A DNA stretch of 64,000 nt from Paenibacillus zeisoli (GCF_003994465.1 NZ_RZNX01000001.1:1062915-1126914); one strand, 5' to 3'. Positions 46,100 to 54,606 are shown, counted from the stretch's first letter. Translations and numbers: made by a program. The notes: generated by a model not told the origin, from the letters alone.

Positions 46100-47074
46100 T
46101 TAAGTTATAGGCTCCTCGGCTTCGATCGTCATGGAAGCAACTAGCCGCCAGACCATCTCCAGAGCGGGTACCTCTATTTCTTTCTCACGAGCCATCCTCA
46201 CCAGGTGGCCATTTATGCTGTTCACTTCCGTGACCTGACCAGCCAAAACATCCTTCAGCATGGAGGACATGTTATTCGCCGTAGAGCGGCATACCTGAGT
46301 GACTTGGTCCTGGATATCAGCATCATATGTAATTCCATAGTGATTATAAATTTGTAAAATCTCCTCAATCAGACTAGCCAGCAAGGCTCTCCGCTCTGTA
46401 GAAGCAAGCAATTCCCCATTATGGACTCTCCATATTGCAGTCAAAGGATTAATGGCTGCATTAATCAGAAGCTTGCGATAAATTTCCTTATCGATGTCAT
46501 TCGACAATATGGAGGGAAATCCTGCCACGGACAGGCGTGAGGCTAAATTTTCAGCTTTTTCCCTCAACTGCTCTGCCCCGTCATGCATCCCCGTCAAACC
46601 TAATCTTGTCTGCCCTGACCCGGCACGGTAGATGGTATAATCCCCCTCTTTCCGGGCCCCCTCGGTAGTCAGTGCTGCTAGAACCTTTTGCCCTCCCAGC
46701 GCCTCACCAAGCCGTTCAATATGCCCCACCCCATTCTGGAAACATACTATATCTGTTCTAGGTCCAAGGAGTGTCCGCAGTTGCGAGTGTAGACAGTCAT
46801 TCATATGCCGCTGCTTCGTTGTCACGAGAATCCAATCTGCATTGAACTTATAGCTGCACGCCTTGTCCATATTTCTGGCACTTTCCACTTCGAAAAGGTC
46901 AGCTGGTATGAGCTCTTCTTGTCCACCTTCCATAATGAGCCGGATTCCGTTCCTGCTCAGTTCCCGGGCCTGCTCGGAAGTACGAGTCCAGAAACGCACT
47001 TCCTCCCCTGCTGCAGACAGCGCAGCTCCGAACATCAAACCCAGCGCTCCTGCGCCTACAATCTCTATTCTCAT
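46100..47074 (-). CDS. panE: 2-dehydropantoate 2-reductase
   Basis: NADPH-dependent ketopantoate reductase of the pantothenate/CoA pathway. The 324-aa protein has the dinucleotide loop GAGALGLMFGAAL at residues 6-18, VTTKQ, CFQNGVGHIE, and the C-terminal catalytic helix region with KLLINAAINPLTAIW, where the lysine is catalytic. ATG with AGGGAATAGGG. Likely co-transcribed with the DUF3397 gene. Confidence 0.9.
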   Translation of the reverse strand: MRIEIVGAGALGLMFGAALSAAGEEVRFWTRTSEQARELSRNGIRLIMEGGQEELIPADLFEVESARNMDKACSYKFNADWILVTTKQRHMNDCLHSQLRTLLGPRTDIVCFQNGVGHIERLGEALGGQKVLAALTTEGARKEGDYTIYRAGSGQTRLGLTGMHDGAEQLREKAENLASRLSVAGFPSILSNDIDKEIYRKLLINAAINPLTAIWRVHNGELLASTERRALLASLIEEILQIYNHYGITYDADIQDQVTQVCRSTANNMSSMLKDVLAGQVTEVNSINGHLVRMAREKEIEVPALEMVWRLVASMTIEAEEPIT

Positions 47075-47122
47075 CCCTATTCCCTCACTTTGAGCAAGTT
47101 TATCTACATTCTTTTATACCAT

Positions 47123-47151
47123 AAAAAAACCCCCGACCTCACAGACCGGGG
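47123..47151 (-). terminator. Terminator after rsfA
   Basis: CCCCGGTCT-GTG-AGGTCGGGG (nine pairs counting two G-U wobbles) followed by seven T on the minus strand. About 30 bases past the rsfA stop and before panE. Confidence 0.85.
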
Positions 47152-47179
47152 ATTAGTTCTATTCTAAAAAGCACATTCA

Positions 47180-47833
47180 CTATTCAATACGCTCCAAATT
47201 TCCATTTGCATCCATTTTAAACCGGGATTTCGATTCTTCATCTTCCTCATTGAGAAATGCAAGCCGGCGTGCCCGGTCCATAATCTGAATCAAAGCCTTA
47301 TAATCATCATTGACTACCCGGTAGTCTGTCTGTACTTCATTTACTTGAAGTGACAATCTGCGATTCTCTTCTCTTAATGCTGCATTCTCCTCTTCCTTAT
47401 CCCGGATCTTCTTCTCTAAAGATCTCATATGACGGCTGCTTTCTTGAACCGTGTTCTTCCACTGTCTTAAGAAGCGGATAACCGCGTCAATAGAAAGGGT
47501 CTCTTCAGTTACACCTTCACTCTTGTACAGCCCTTCTTCCAAATCTATGGATGTTAGAGATGCCATACTGCTCCCACCCATTAAAGGTGACTGTTTCTTT
47601 AAATAATTTCTTTTTTGGCGCTGCGCCTTGGCAATCTGAATAGCGGCTTCATATTTTTTACGGACACAGCTGTTCCATCTAAATCCGCAGGCGGCGGGGG
47701 TTCTTGCTATCTTCTCCCCAACCTCTTCAAACGCGGTTAGCTGTGTGCTGCCCTCACGAATATGGCGCAGCGTGACCTCAGCCAATATCAAGTCATCTTC
47801 AGCGCTCCATGCATCCTGTCTTACTGCTGTCAT
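47180..47833 (-). CDS. rsfA: RsfA-family sporulation transcription regulator
   Basis: RsfA fine-tunes sigma-F genes in the B. subtilis forespore. The 217-aa protein has an N-terminal Myb/SANT-like DNA-binding domain (about 1-60: WSAEDDLILAEVTLRHI, GFRWNSCVRKKYEAAI) and a C-terminal coiled coil (about 125-190). The ATG at 47833 has AGGAGG eleven bases upstream; a TTG three codons earlier sits too close to it. A 294-base divergent gap separates it from the DUF2626 gene. Specific RsfA function is inferred from family. Confidence 0.85.
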   Translation of the reverse strand: MTAVRQDAWSAEDDLILAEVTLRHIREGSTQLTAFEEVGEKIARTPAACGFRWNSCVRKKYEAAIQIAKAQRQKRNYLKKQSPLMGGSSMASLTSIDLEEGLYKSEGVTEETLSIDAVIRFLRQWKNTVQESSRHMRSLEKKIRDKEEENAALREENRRLSLQVNEVQTDYRVVNDDYKALIQIMDRARRLAFLNEEDEESKSRFKMDANGNLERIE

Positions 47834-48048
47834 GCGATACAAACCCTCCTAACGACATCCTGATATAACCGTCTTCATAAACCGGATTTCCCGGCGGCCT
47901 GAATAAGGTAAAAAAGCTGCTTAATCCATTTCTATGCCTCTCGTAGAGTTCATAGAATCTATTTGATACTAAAATGTATTTCCAAAAATCTAGCTTGTCA
48001 TACCTGATGACCCTAATAACACAAACTCTTAATTAATCATACTTCTCG

Positions 48049-48077
48049 TTTACACACTAATACATTCCGGGTATAAT
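48049..48077 (+). promoter_or_regulatory. Sigma-A promoter of the DUF2626 gene
   Basis: TTTACA (48049-48054), a 17-bp spacer and TATAAT (48072-48077), 50 bases before the start codon. The remainder of the divergent gap (47834-48048) shows no clear rsfA promoter to me. Confidence 0.8.
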
Positions 48078-48127
48078 GTAGTTATTAAATTGAGGTCGCT
48101 TACATACATACGAGAGGGGGATAAATC

Positions 48128-48364
48128 ATGGCACGCATGTTCCGGGTGCTTGGTTTCTTCACACTAGCCATCGGGCTAATGGCTTATGCCGGCAACTTGA
48201 TCGAAATGGCCCTGCTGTTCTTCTTGCAAACTGCCTTTTTTGTTATTTTCGGGTATTTGAAATTTACAGAAAGAACATATATCTTGCTCTTCTGGGGATA
48301 CATGATCGTCACATTTACCGGCTTTAGCTACTGGACGGTATTCAAAATGGGCTTGCCGCTTTAA
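48128..48364 (+). CDS. DUF2626 small membrane protein (YqgY-like)
   Basis: A 78-aa protein with two or three helices and the conserved opening MARMFRVLGFFT, then ALLFFLQTAFFVIFGYLKFTER, very close to B. subtilis YqgY. Function unknown. ATG with GAGAGGGGG upstream. Followed by a clear terminator. Confidence 0.85.
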   Translation: MARMFRVLGFFTLAIGLMAYAGNLIEMALLFFLQTAFFVIFGYLKFTERTYILLFWGYMIVTFTGFSYWTVFKMGLPL

Positions 48365-48392
48365 TCGGCTATGGTTCCAACCAACAAAAGGG

Positions 48393-48424
48393 TGACTCGG
48401 CAGCTGCCGGGTCATTTTTTTTTC
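48393..48424 (+). terminator. Terminator after the DUF2626 gene
   Basis: TGACTCGGCA-GC-TGCCGGGTCA stem (with a G-T wobble) followed by ten T. Confidence 0.9.
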
Positions 48425-48518
48425 GTTAAAAGACATCTATTATGATTCGGGTAAATATATAATCATATATACTTCACGAAGCTATTACATATGTAGGTTA
48501 ATTAAGGAGAGGATTTTA

Positions 48519-49601
48519 TTGCTACGCCGTTGTTTTTTAAGCTGCTGCCTGCTGATGGTCTGCACTGTCATTATTCTCTTCCCCTATCGTGCCTATGCAG
48601 AAGATCCTCTATCTGAAGAGACTCGAAAGCTTCTAGAGAAAAGCCTGTCTATTGTCGAGATTGACCGGGAAATCAAAAAGACGGAAGGTCTGAAAACGCA
48701 GGCTCAGTCCAAATTGGACATGCTCTCTGGGGAGCTGGAAGCCAAGCAGGCCCAAATCTCTGCCAGCCAATCTCAGACAGATGATCGAATTCGTGCATAT
48801 TATATGGGTGAGAGAGAGGACTTACTCGGAGCGCTCCTATCTACCGAGAGCATCAGTGATTTCATTTCCGTACTCGATATCATTGATATGATTTTTGAGA
48901 GGGATCGCGATATTCTAAATGACTACCAGGAAGCCTATCGAAATCTTATGGATACCAGAGACAAGCAGAGCCAGCTGCTTGCTGAGCTCACTGAACTTAA
49001 GAACAACCTTCTGCTTCAGCGGGAGCGTGTAAGTGAGCTGCAGGCTAGTGTTAACAGCTCCCTGAAGGGAAGTTCTGATGCAGAGAAACTTAAAGCGCTT
49101 ATGGAAGAGATGAATGCCTATTGGAACAATGTCGGACTATTTGAGGTTAGACGACACTTCAAAGCACTCGCGGAAGCCATGGTGGATCTGCCCGAATTCC
49201 TGAAGAACAATGGGAACAGCATCACCGCCTCCGGAACGAACTATACGATCTCGATCAAGCAGGAAGATTTGAATGCATTCCTTAGATCCGAGAATGAAAT
49301 CTTTAATAATTTCGCCTTCACCTTCGAAGATGGCAGGATCATTGCCGAGGGGAAACGGGACTCCTTACAGCTAAGGGTTGAGGGGCACTATACAATTGAG
49401 AATGAGCCGCAGAACTCCATTCAATTCCATGTGGACAAACTAGTATTTAATGGACTCGTGCTGCCTGATACCACCTGCCGTGAGCTGGAGGAAGACTTCG
49501 ACCTTGGATTCTACCCCAAATTAATCATCCCGTTAGTAGAAGCCAATGAAGTTACGCTGCAAAAAGGACTTCTCATTATAAAATTAAAGCTCGCCCTCTA
49601 A
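48519..49601 (+). CDS. Secreted coiled-coil protein, CwlO-like N-terminal part with an unassigned C-terminal domain
   Basis: A 360-aa exported protein. The signal peptide ends near AYA-ED (residue 27). Residues 30-90 and 135-185 form heptad-rich coiled coils around AYYMGEREDLLGALLSTESISDFISVL, the arrangement found at the N-terminus of CwlO-type peptidoglycan hydrolases. No NlpC/P60 or M23 catalytic domain follows. Residues 200-360 (FEVRRHFKALAEAMVDLPEFL, TISIKQEDLNAFLRSENEIF, LVFNGLVLPDTTCRELEED) look like a compact beta-rich domain I cannot name. TTG start with AAGGAGAGG. It may regulate a wall hydrolase rather than be one. Confidence 0.7.
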   Translation: MLRRCFLSCCLLMVCTVIILFPYRAYAEDPLSEETRKLLEKSLSIVEIDREIKKTEGLKTQAQSKLDMLSGELEAKQAQISASQSQTDDRIRAYYMGEREDLLGALLSTESISDFISVLDIIDMIFERDRDILNDYQEAYRNLMDTRDKQSQLLAELTELKNNLLLQRERVSELQASVNSSLKGSSDAEKLKALMEEMNAYWNNVGLFEVRRHFKALAEAMVDLPEFLKNNGNSITASGTNYTISIKQEDLNAFLRSENEIFNNFAFTFEDGRIIAEGKRDSLQLRVEGHYTIENEPQNSIQFHVDKLVFNGLVLPDTTCRELEEDFDLGFYPKLIIPLVEANEVTLQKGLLIIKLKLAL

Positions 49602-50875
49602 GGGCGAGCCAGTTGACCGAGATGCTCGAATGAGACCATAAATGATTTCAGGCTGCCTGTTCCGGTCAGATATGCCACAGCGTTAGAAGATAGCCGGTTA
49701 ATGTAATCCGGCAATTTGACATCTACAGGGGCAGAACCGATACGGCCTTTCGACTGAATGGCCGAGATCCATGGCAGCAACTCCTTCAAATCAGGTTGAT
49801 TGTATAAGGTTTTCATTGTTGGAAGCTTCCCCTCCTCACGGTAAGCGGAAGCCTGCTGCTTGGAGGAAGTAATCTCAGAAATCCAGGCGTTCGCTGTCTT
49901 CGCATTCCGGCTCTGGGCGGTTAAGCAGAAGCTTCTGCCCTTAAGCCAGAGTACATGTGCGTCATACTGGGATGAAGGCTTCTCCATCTCAATCGACGGA
50001 CTGAGCTCCCCATTAAATGACGAGGCTTTAGTTACATAAAAGAGAATTTCTCCCCGCTCCAGCCGCTTCCGGGTCAGCTGTTCTTCCGTACTATCTCCAT
50101 TAACTAGATAGAACTTTGATTTCATTTCCTGAATTTGCTGAAAAGCCGCCTTCATATCTGCCGTCAGTGTAAATCCGTTCCCCTTTCCATCACCGGGTGT
50201 TCCACCCATTCTCCACAGTAATGAAATGACTGCATAAGCATCACTTGGGTCTAGGGCAGCCAAATAGGGAATACGATTGTTCTTATTATAGCTGGCGAGC
50301 AGACCTGACCATTCCCCGGAGGTTTGGGGAAGCTGGGTGTAACCCAAGTCCTGCAGCCGTGCACGGTTATAGACAACGACATAGGGATCATAGTCCTTAG
50401 GAACGCCCCATACATAACCGTTCCACGTATTCTGACTAACTGAATTACTCAGCGAATCGGCTCCGGCCTGGCCCGAATAGTAGGCCTCTACGGGCAGCAG
50501 GAAGCCGGAAGAAGCGAACTCCCTGATCCAGGCATTGTCCATCAGTAGGACGTCAGGAGCTTCGCCCATATCTAGGCTATTCTTAAAAGTATGATAGGCA
50601 TCCTTCTCAGCAATATTAGCAAGCTCTACTTGTACATGATGCTCTTCCATGAACGATTGATTGATGTGATTCAGCCATTCAAACTCTTCGGGTGTCATCG
50701 ATACGGCAACCTTGATGTTACCGACCTCTTTCTCCGTCTTTTGCTTGGGCTGAGGAGTAATACTAATCCCCGTCTGCCGGTCTGGCTGGGGAATTGCTGC
50801 GTCTTCACCAGGAGACAAGCTGATCAAGGCCAACAGCAGGACGGCAAAAAGCACCCATTGGTTTTTCTGCTTCAC
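49598..50875 (-). CDS. Extracellular solute-binding protein (family 1-like) without a lipobox
   Basis: A 425-aa protein with an N-terminal hydrophobic segment (about 7-20) and the bilobed binding-protein text NIKVAVSMTPEEFEWLNHINQSF, APDVLLMDNAWIREFASSGFLLPV and NGYVWGVPKDYDPYVVVYN, typical of carbohydrate-type ABC binding proteins. No cysteine follows the hydrophobic core (ISLSPGED), so it should be membrane-anchored or released instead of lipid-anchored. GTG start with GGGAG. No permease or ATPase genes adjoin. Its 3' end overlaps that of the convergent coiled-coil gene by four bases. Ligand unknown. Confidence 0.8.
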   Translation of the reverse strand: MKQKNQWVLFAVLLLALISLSPGEDAAIPQPDRQTGISITPQPKQKTEKEVGNIKVAVSMTPEEFEWLNHINQSFMEEHHVQVELANIAEKDAYHTFKNSLDMGEAPDVLLMDNAWIREFASSGFLLPVEAYYSGQAGADSLSNSVSQNTWNGYVWGVPKDYDPYVVVYNRARLQDLGYTQLPQTSGEWSGLLASYNKNNRIPYLAALDPSDAYAVISLLWRMGGTPGDGKGNGFTLTADMKAAFQQIQEMKSKFYLVNGDSTEEQLTRKRLERGEILFYVTKASSFNGELSPSIEMEKPSSQYDAHVLWLKGRSFCLTAQSRNAKTANAWISEITSSKQQASAYREEGKLPTMKTLYNQPDLKELLPWISAIQSKGRIGSAPVDVKLPDYINRLSSNAVAYLTGTGSLKSFMVSFEHLGQLARP

Positions 50876-50984
50876 AACCCGAACTCCCTCTCGTGCCTTA
50901 TAGTAACCTTCATGAATATTGTAACAAATTCCCTGCGTCTTTGTCCCTATTAATTGGCAAACCGCTTCTTCTGGTATATATAAA

Positions 50985-51017
50985 ACAGACCGCCGCTGAG
51001 CTAATCAGCGGCGGTCT
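50985..51017 (-). terminator. Terminator after phoH
   Basis: A perfect 13-bp stem AGACCGCCGCTGA/TCAGCGGCGGTCT with a 5-base loop, then TGTTTTAT on the minus strand, seven bases after the stop. Confidence 0.85.
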
Positions 51018-51023
51018 TCATAA

Positions 51024-52355
51024 CTAAAGCAGGTCAGCAGCAACCTGTGCCAACTTGGAACGTTCTCCCTTTTCGAGCGTAATATGACCACTTATACCTT
51101 CCTTCTGGAAGCGTTCGACCAAATAAGAAAGTCCATTGCTGACCGAATCCAGATAAGGATGATCAATTTGTTCAGGATCACCCATCAGGACAATTTTACT
51201 GCCCTCTCCCACCCGGGACACAATGGTCTTCACTTCATGGCGGGATAGATTCTGGGCTTCATCAATAATGATGAATTGTCCGGGAATGGATCTTCCCCGT
51301 ATATAGGTGAGCGCCTCAACCTGAATGCTTCCGAGACCCATTAATATTTTATCAATATCGCCTGACTTCTTGGTATCAAAGAGATACTCCAGGTTATCAT
51401 AGATCGGCTGCATCCAAGGCCGCAGCTTCTCTTCCTTCTCTCCCGGCAGGTATCCGATATCCTTACCCATAGGAACTACAGGACGGGCGATTAACAGCTT
51501 CTTGTACTTGTGGTCGTCTTCTGTCTTGAGGAGCCCTGCTGCTAATGCCAGCAGTGTCTTCCCGGTACCCGCTTTCCCTGTGATGGTCACCAGAGGAATG
51601 TCATCATTCAGCAGAAGCTCCAGGGCCATCCGCTGCTGGGCATTGCGTGCACTGATTCCCCAGACCGGTTCATTGCTCATATACAAAGGTTCAAGACGGG
51701 TTACATCTTCATTCACTTTAAGCAGTGCCGATTTACCGCTGCCCATTTCATCTTTGAGAATGACAAATTCATGCGGATACAGCGAGAAATTAAGTCCCAG
51801 CGGCTTAATCTGTAAGGATCGATAGGTATAGAACTCATCTATGATAGAAGGATGAACTTTAATATTTGAATAGCCTGAATAGAGATCACCAGGACCTGCC
51901 GTCCGGTCTGATAAATAATCTTGTGTAGTTAACCCCAGCACATCCGCTTTGATTCGCACCAGCACATCTTTACTTACCAGGACAACAGATCTCGGACTGG
52001 CGGTCTCCAGTTCCTCCAAATGGTAATTTAATGCTACCGCCAAAATGCGATTGTCATTCGTTACTTCGCCGAACATTTCTTGTACCTTGACGAAGCTTCT
52101 ATGGTTAAGTTCAACCTTCAGCCTTCCACCGTGGTCAAGTTCAATTCCGTTGTGCAAATGTCCTTTCTCTCGAAGCCCATCAAGCAGCCGAGATACTACA
52201 CGGGCATTTCTTCCGATTTCTTCCGGGTTACGTTTCTTGGAATCGATCTCCTCCAACACAACGGCAGGAATAACAACCTCATGTTCTTCAAAAGCAAAAA
52301 TCGCATTGGGTTCATGCAGTAACACATTCGTATCCAGGACAAATATTTTCTTCAT
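51024..52355 (-). CDS. ylaK: PIN-PhoH ATPase (YlaK/PhoH2 type)
   Basis: A 443-aa fusion of an N-terminal PIN RNase-like domain (VLDTNVLLHEP at 5-15, acidic residues in VVLEEIDSKK and VTNDNRILAVAL) with a C-terminal PhoH helicase/ATPase domain: Walker A TGKAGTGKTLLALA, Walker B FIIIDEAQNLSRHE, VLMGDPEQID. PhoH2 proteins unwind and cut RNA. The ATG at 52355 has GGAGGGGAT upstream. Divergent from the YhcN lipoprotein gene, as ylaJ and ylaK are neighbours in B. subtilis. Confidence 0.92.
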   Translation of the reverse strand: MKKIFVLDTNVLLHEPNAIFAFEEHEVVIPAVVLEEIDSKKRNPEEIGRNARVVSRLLDGLREKGHLHNGIELDHGGRLKVELNHRSFVKVQEMFGEVTNDNRILAVALNYHLEELETASPRSVVLVSKDVLVRIKADVLGLTTQDYLSDRTAGPGDLYSGYSNIKVHPSIIDEFYTYRSLQIKPLGLNFSLYPHEFVILKDEMGSGKSALLKVNEDVTRLEPLYMSNEPVWGISARNAQQRMALELLLNDDIPLVTITGKAGTGKTLLALAAGLLKTEDDHKYKKLLIARPVVPMGKDIGYLPGEKEEKLRPWMQPIYDNLEYLFDTKKSGDIDKILMGLGSIQVEALTYIRGRSIPGQFIIIDEAQNLSRHEVKTIVSRVGEGSKIVLMGDPEQIDHPYLDSVSNGLSYLVERFQKEGISGHITLEKGERSKLAQVAADLL

Positions 52356-52466
52356 AGCTATCCCCTCCACCGCGGTCTTTGCAGCCTTTTCATTCACATA
52401 CATATTTTTCTCCGGCCCGGGTAGCCTAACATTACAAACCGAATTACCCGAAAGGAAGGAACATTC

Positions 52467-53174
52467 ATGCGAACATGGCTGTGTCTAATATTAACGGCAT
52501 TACTGCTATCAAGCTGTGGAACTGCAGCTAATAAACATGCATCACCCTCTCCTCAGAGTCAAAAGGGAAGTAATCCGCGCATACTAAGCAATGATCAAAC
52601 GGGAAGAGCACATATGAATCGGGCGGGACAGAACCAACAGGGCCAGTATAACCAAAATAATCTGCAGGGCCAACATACTCAAAATAATCAGCAGGGCCAA
52701 ACAGGTCAGCAGTCTCTACAGGCACACCTCGAATCCATTGCCAAGCGGGTTCCAGGAGTTAAAAATGCATCCTGTGTCCTGATTGGGGATACCGCCGTTG
52801 TGGGGCTTGACGTCGATGGCAACCTGGATCGTTCCAGAGTAGGTACAATTAAATACTCTGCTGCAGAAGCACTCCGTAAGGACCCGCACGGGAAGAACGC
52901 GATAGTTACCGCAGATATCGATTTATCACACCGAATTTCAGATATCAGTCAGAGCGTGCGCCAAGGGCACCCTTTATCAGGATTCGGCAATGAACTTTCC
53001 GATATCATTGGACGCATTATTCCCCAAATGCCCAAGGATGTAAGACCACCTGTTAATAACGGACCGGGGCCGGCCAGCAAAGGCACTGGAGAACCAACCA
53101 AATTACAGAACCATAATAAAGCTGTTCATCCACAGAACAAGAGCCAGCAAGCACCGCCATCTACTTCAAGGTAG
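52467..53174 (+). CDS. YhcN/YlaJ-family sporulation lipoprotein
   Basis: A 235-aa lipoprotein with lipobox LLSSC (Cys17). Then comes a low-complexity Gln/Asn-rich linker with 9-residue repeats (about 55-85), and the YhcN/YlaJ domain (about 85-180: LESIAKRVPGVKNASCVLIGDTAVVGLDVDG). A polar Pro/Ser-rich tail follows. Family members occur in the spore membrane and affect germination or outgrowth. ATG with GAAAGGAAGG upstream. It is followed by a terminator. Confidence 0.85.
   Translation: MRTWLCLILTALLLSSCGTAANKHASPSPQSQKGSNPRILSNDQTGRAHMNRAGQNQQGQYNQNNLQGQHTQNNQQGQTGQQSLQAHLESIAKRVPGVKNASCVLIGDTAVVGLDVDGNLDRSRVGTIKYSAAEALRKDPHGKNAIVTADIDLSHRISDISQSVRQGHPLSGFGNELSDIIGRIIPQMPKDVRPPVNNGPGPASKGTGEPTKLQNHNKAVHPQNKSQQAPPSTSR
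52638..52703 (+). repeat. 27-bp tandem repeat inside the YhcN lipoprotein gene
   Basis: Two full 27-bp units (52638-52664 and 52665-52691) beginning CAGGGCCA and ending AATAATCWG, plus a partial third. Each unit encodes nine residues of the Q/N/G-rich linker, so unit loss or gain keeps the frame. Confidence 0.75.
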
Positions 53175-53400
53175 ATTGTCCCAAAAGAACAGAAAAAGCC
53201 CGGTGAGGGTTCTCACTGGGCTTTTCTACATGGATGCACACTTGTCCGTCTGGCAAGTCTGCAGCACTAATATTAGATTCATTCATACATACTGTATTAG
53301 AAGTCGGCTGCGCATAACAAAGCACATAGCGCTCAGCTTGAAACGGAGCTTGCATACCCGTCATCTCATCGATTAGATTCAACAACACAGCTTCTCCCAT
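53161..53400 (-). CDS. Small unrecognised ORF, possibly expressed
   Basis: A 79-aa reading frame with ATG and a G-rich possible ribosome site (GGGGGG, nine bases upstream). It has three cysteines (YVLCYAQ, NTVCMNE, GQVCIHVEK) and no transmembrane segment. I do not recognise it. Support comes from a promoter-like TTGAAT-18-TATAAT (53557-53528) and a strong dyad (53479-53515) upstream with no other gene to serve. Against it: the last 20 codons run through a terminator hairpin and overlap the yhcN stop by 14 bases. The alternative is a small RNA or merely a chance ORF. Confidence 0.35.
   Translation of the reverse strand: MGEAVLLNLIDEMTGMQAPFQAERYVLCYAQPTSNTVCMNESNISAADLPDGQVCIHVEKPSENPHRAFSVLLGQSTLK
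53193..53226 (+). terminator. Bidirectional-looking terminator after the YhcN gene
   Basis: AGCCCGGTGAG/CTCACTGGGCT stem with T-runs on both sides (TTTT on plus, TTTTT on minus). It serves the YhcN gene. It also falls inside the small minus-strand ORF, which lowers confidence in that ORF's 3' end. Confidence 0.8.
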
Positions 53401-53478
53401 TCGGCCAGACCCCCCGTACAGTTGAATCGGTCTTGAATGAATAACTTAGAATTTATATCTAAGGTTAATCATTCTACT

Positions 53479-53515
53479 AAGTAATGTACCAAGGAGTTCA
53501 CTTGGTTCATTACTT
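53479..53515. promoter_or_regulatory. 15-bp dyad, candidate operator
   Basis: AAGTAATGTACCAAG and CTTGGTTCATTACTT (one mismatch in 15) flank a 7-base spacer. No T-run follows on either strand, so it is not an intrinsic terminator. It begins just after the predicted transcription start of the minus-strand promoter at 53557-53528, the usual place for a repressor site. The binding protein is unknown. Confidence 0.6.
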
Positions 53516-53527
53516 ATACTTATTTAT

Positions 53528-53557
53528 ATTATAACACGAGTCAAAACTTGCATTCAA
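53528..53557 (-). promoter_or_regulatory. Candidate promoter facing the small ORF
   Basis: TTGAAT (53557-53552), an 18-bp spacer and consensus TATAAT (53533-53528). The -35 overlaps the stop of the LCP gene. An internal TTGACT is also present but badly spaced. Confidence 0.55.
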
Positions 53558-54606
53558 TTGGTAACTGCCTGTGTAACCTTGCCCGCCATTTCATCCTGAA
53601 GGGCCTTCTTGGCTTTGGTGAGCTCATCATCATTAATGTATACATAAGGGCTCTTCCACTCACCTGTTACCGGCATGAAATGTACATTCTCCTTGGATAT
53701 GTTCCAGTATGTGGCAATCATATCCTTAAGCTGTTCGGACTCAAAGTCAGTATCCATATTCTTACCCACAGCTTCAATCACACCCGCGGCACCCACAACT
53801 CCATTGAAAGACTTGGCTTGATCAATTAGAGCATGCAGTACTTCATTCTGACGGCGGTTCCGGTCGAAGTCATCCGATCCCTTGGTCTTTGGCTTACAGT
53901 TAGACTTGCGGTAACGTACATAGTCCAGTGCATCCTTACCATCCAAGTGTGCCGGACCCTTCTTCAGATTGATATCGGTACCGTCTGCCTTATCCCGGTA
54001 GCACATGTTCATATCCACGTTCACGTCTACACCTTTAAGTGCATCAACGACATCGCGGAAGCCCTGGAAATTAAGAACGGTTACGTAATCAAGCTCTAGA
54101 TCGAAGTAATCTCCCATCAGCTTCTTCATGGTGTCCCCAGCCTTGATCGGATCCTTCGTCTCAGCCAGGATGTTCGGGTAGAATGAGTTGATCTTCCCCG
54201 TTCCATATCCTTTGGCCTTGAAACGGGTATCCCGCGGCAGAGAGACAATCGTTGCGGACTTAGTGTCCGGATTAAATGCGATCACCATCATGACGTCAGT
54301 CAAATGGGTTCCCGTCTCCGGACGGTAATCCGTTCCCATAAGCAGAACCGATAATGGTTTCACCTTGGCCGATTTCTCAGCCGGAACTGACTTCGAGGTG
54401 CCTGTTGTGTCAATAACCTGATTGACCTTCCAGTACAAATAGCCGAAATATCCACCAACGATAAGCACTGCGAGAATGATTAGCGTAAGGAGGAACTTCA
54501 GAAAAGCCCTGCCCTTACGCACCTTCTTCTTGCCGCCTTGAGGGCGACCTGATTTCTTTCTTTGGCCTCCCTCTCGGGGAGGAAGACCACTGGTTCTAGG
54601 ATTCAT
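53554..54606 (-). CDS. LCP-family (LytR-CpsA-Psr) cell-wall polymer ligase
   Basis: Transfers teichoic-acid-like or other phosphopolymers from lipid carrier to peptidoglycan. The 350-aa protein has a long Lys/Arg/Gly-rich cytoplasmic tail, one helix (about 35-57) and the extracellular LCP domain: LLMGTDYRPETGTHLTDVMMV, SLPRDTRF, KINSFYPN, ALDYVRYRKSN, and DDFDRNRRQNEVL with the phosphate-binding arginines. ATG with AAGGTG upstream. Which of the TagT/U/V-like paralogs it is cannot be told. Confidence 0.9.
   Translation of the reverse strand: MNPRTSGLPPREGGQRKKSGRPQGGKKKVRKGRAFLKFLLTLIILAVLIVGGYFGYLYWKVNQVIDTTGTSKSVPAEKSAKVKPLSVLLMGTDYRPETGTHLTDVMMVIAFNPDTKSATIVSLPRDTRFKAKGYGTGKINSFYPNILAETKDPIKAGDTMKKLMGDYFDLELDYVTVLNFQGFRDVVDALKGVDVNVDMNMCYRDKADGTDINLKKGPAHLDGKDALDYVRYRKSNCKPKTKGSDDFDRNRRQNEVLHALIDQAKSFNGVVGAAGVIEAVGKNMDTDFESEQLKDMIATYWNISKENVHFMPVTGEWKSPYVYINDDELTKAKKALQDEMAGKVTQAVTN

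Noticed and set aside
53176..53376. Plus-strand ORF of 66 aa after the YhcN gene
   Set aside because: It begins within the terminator stem region and has no ribosome site.
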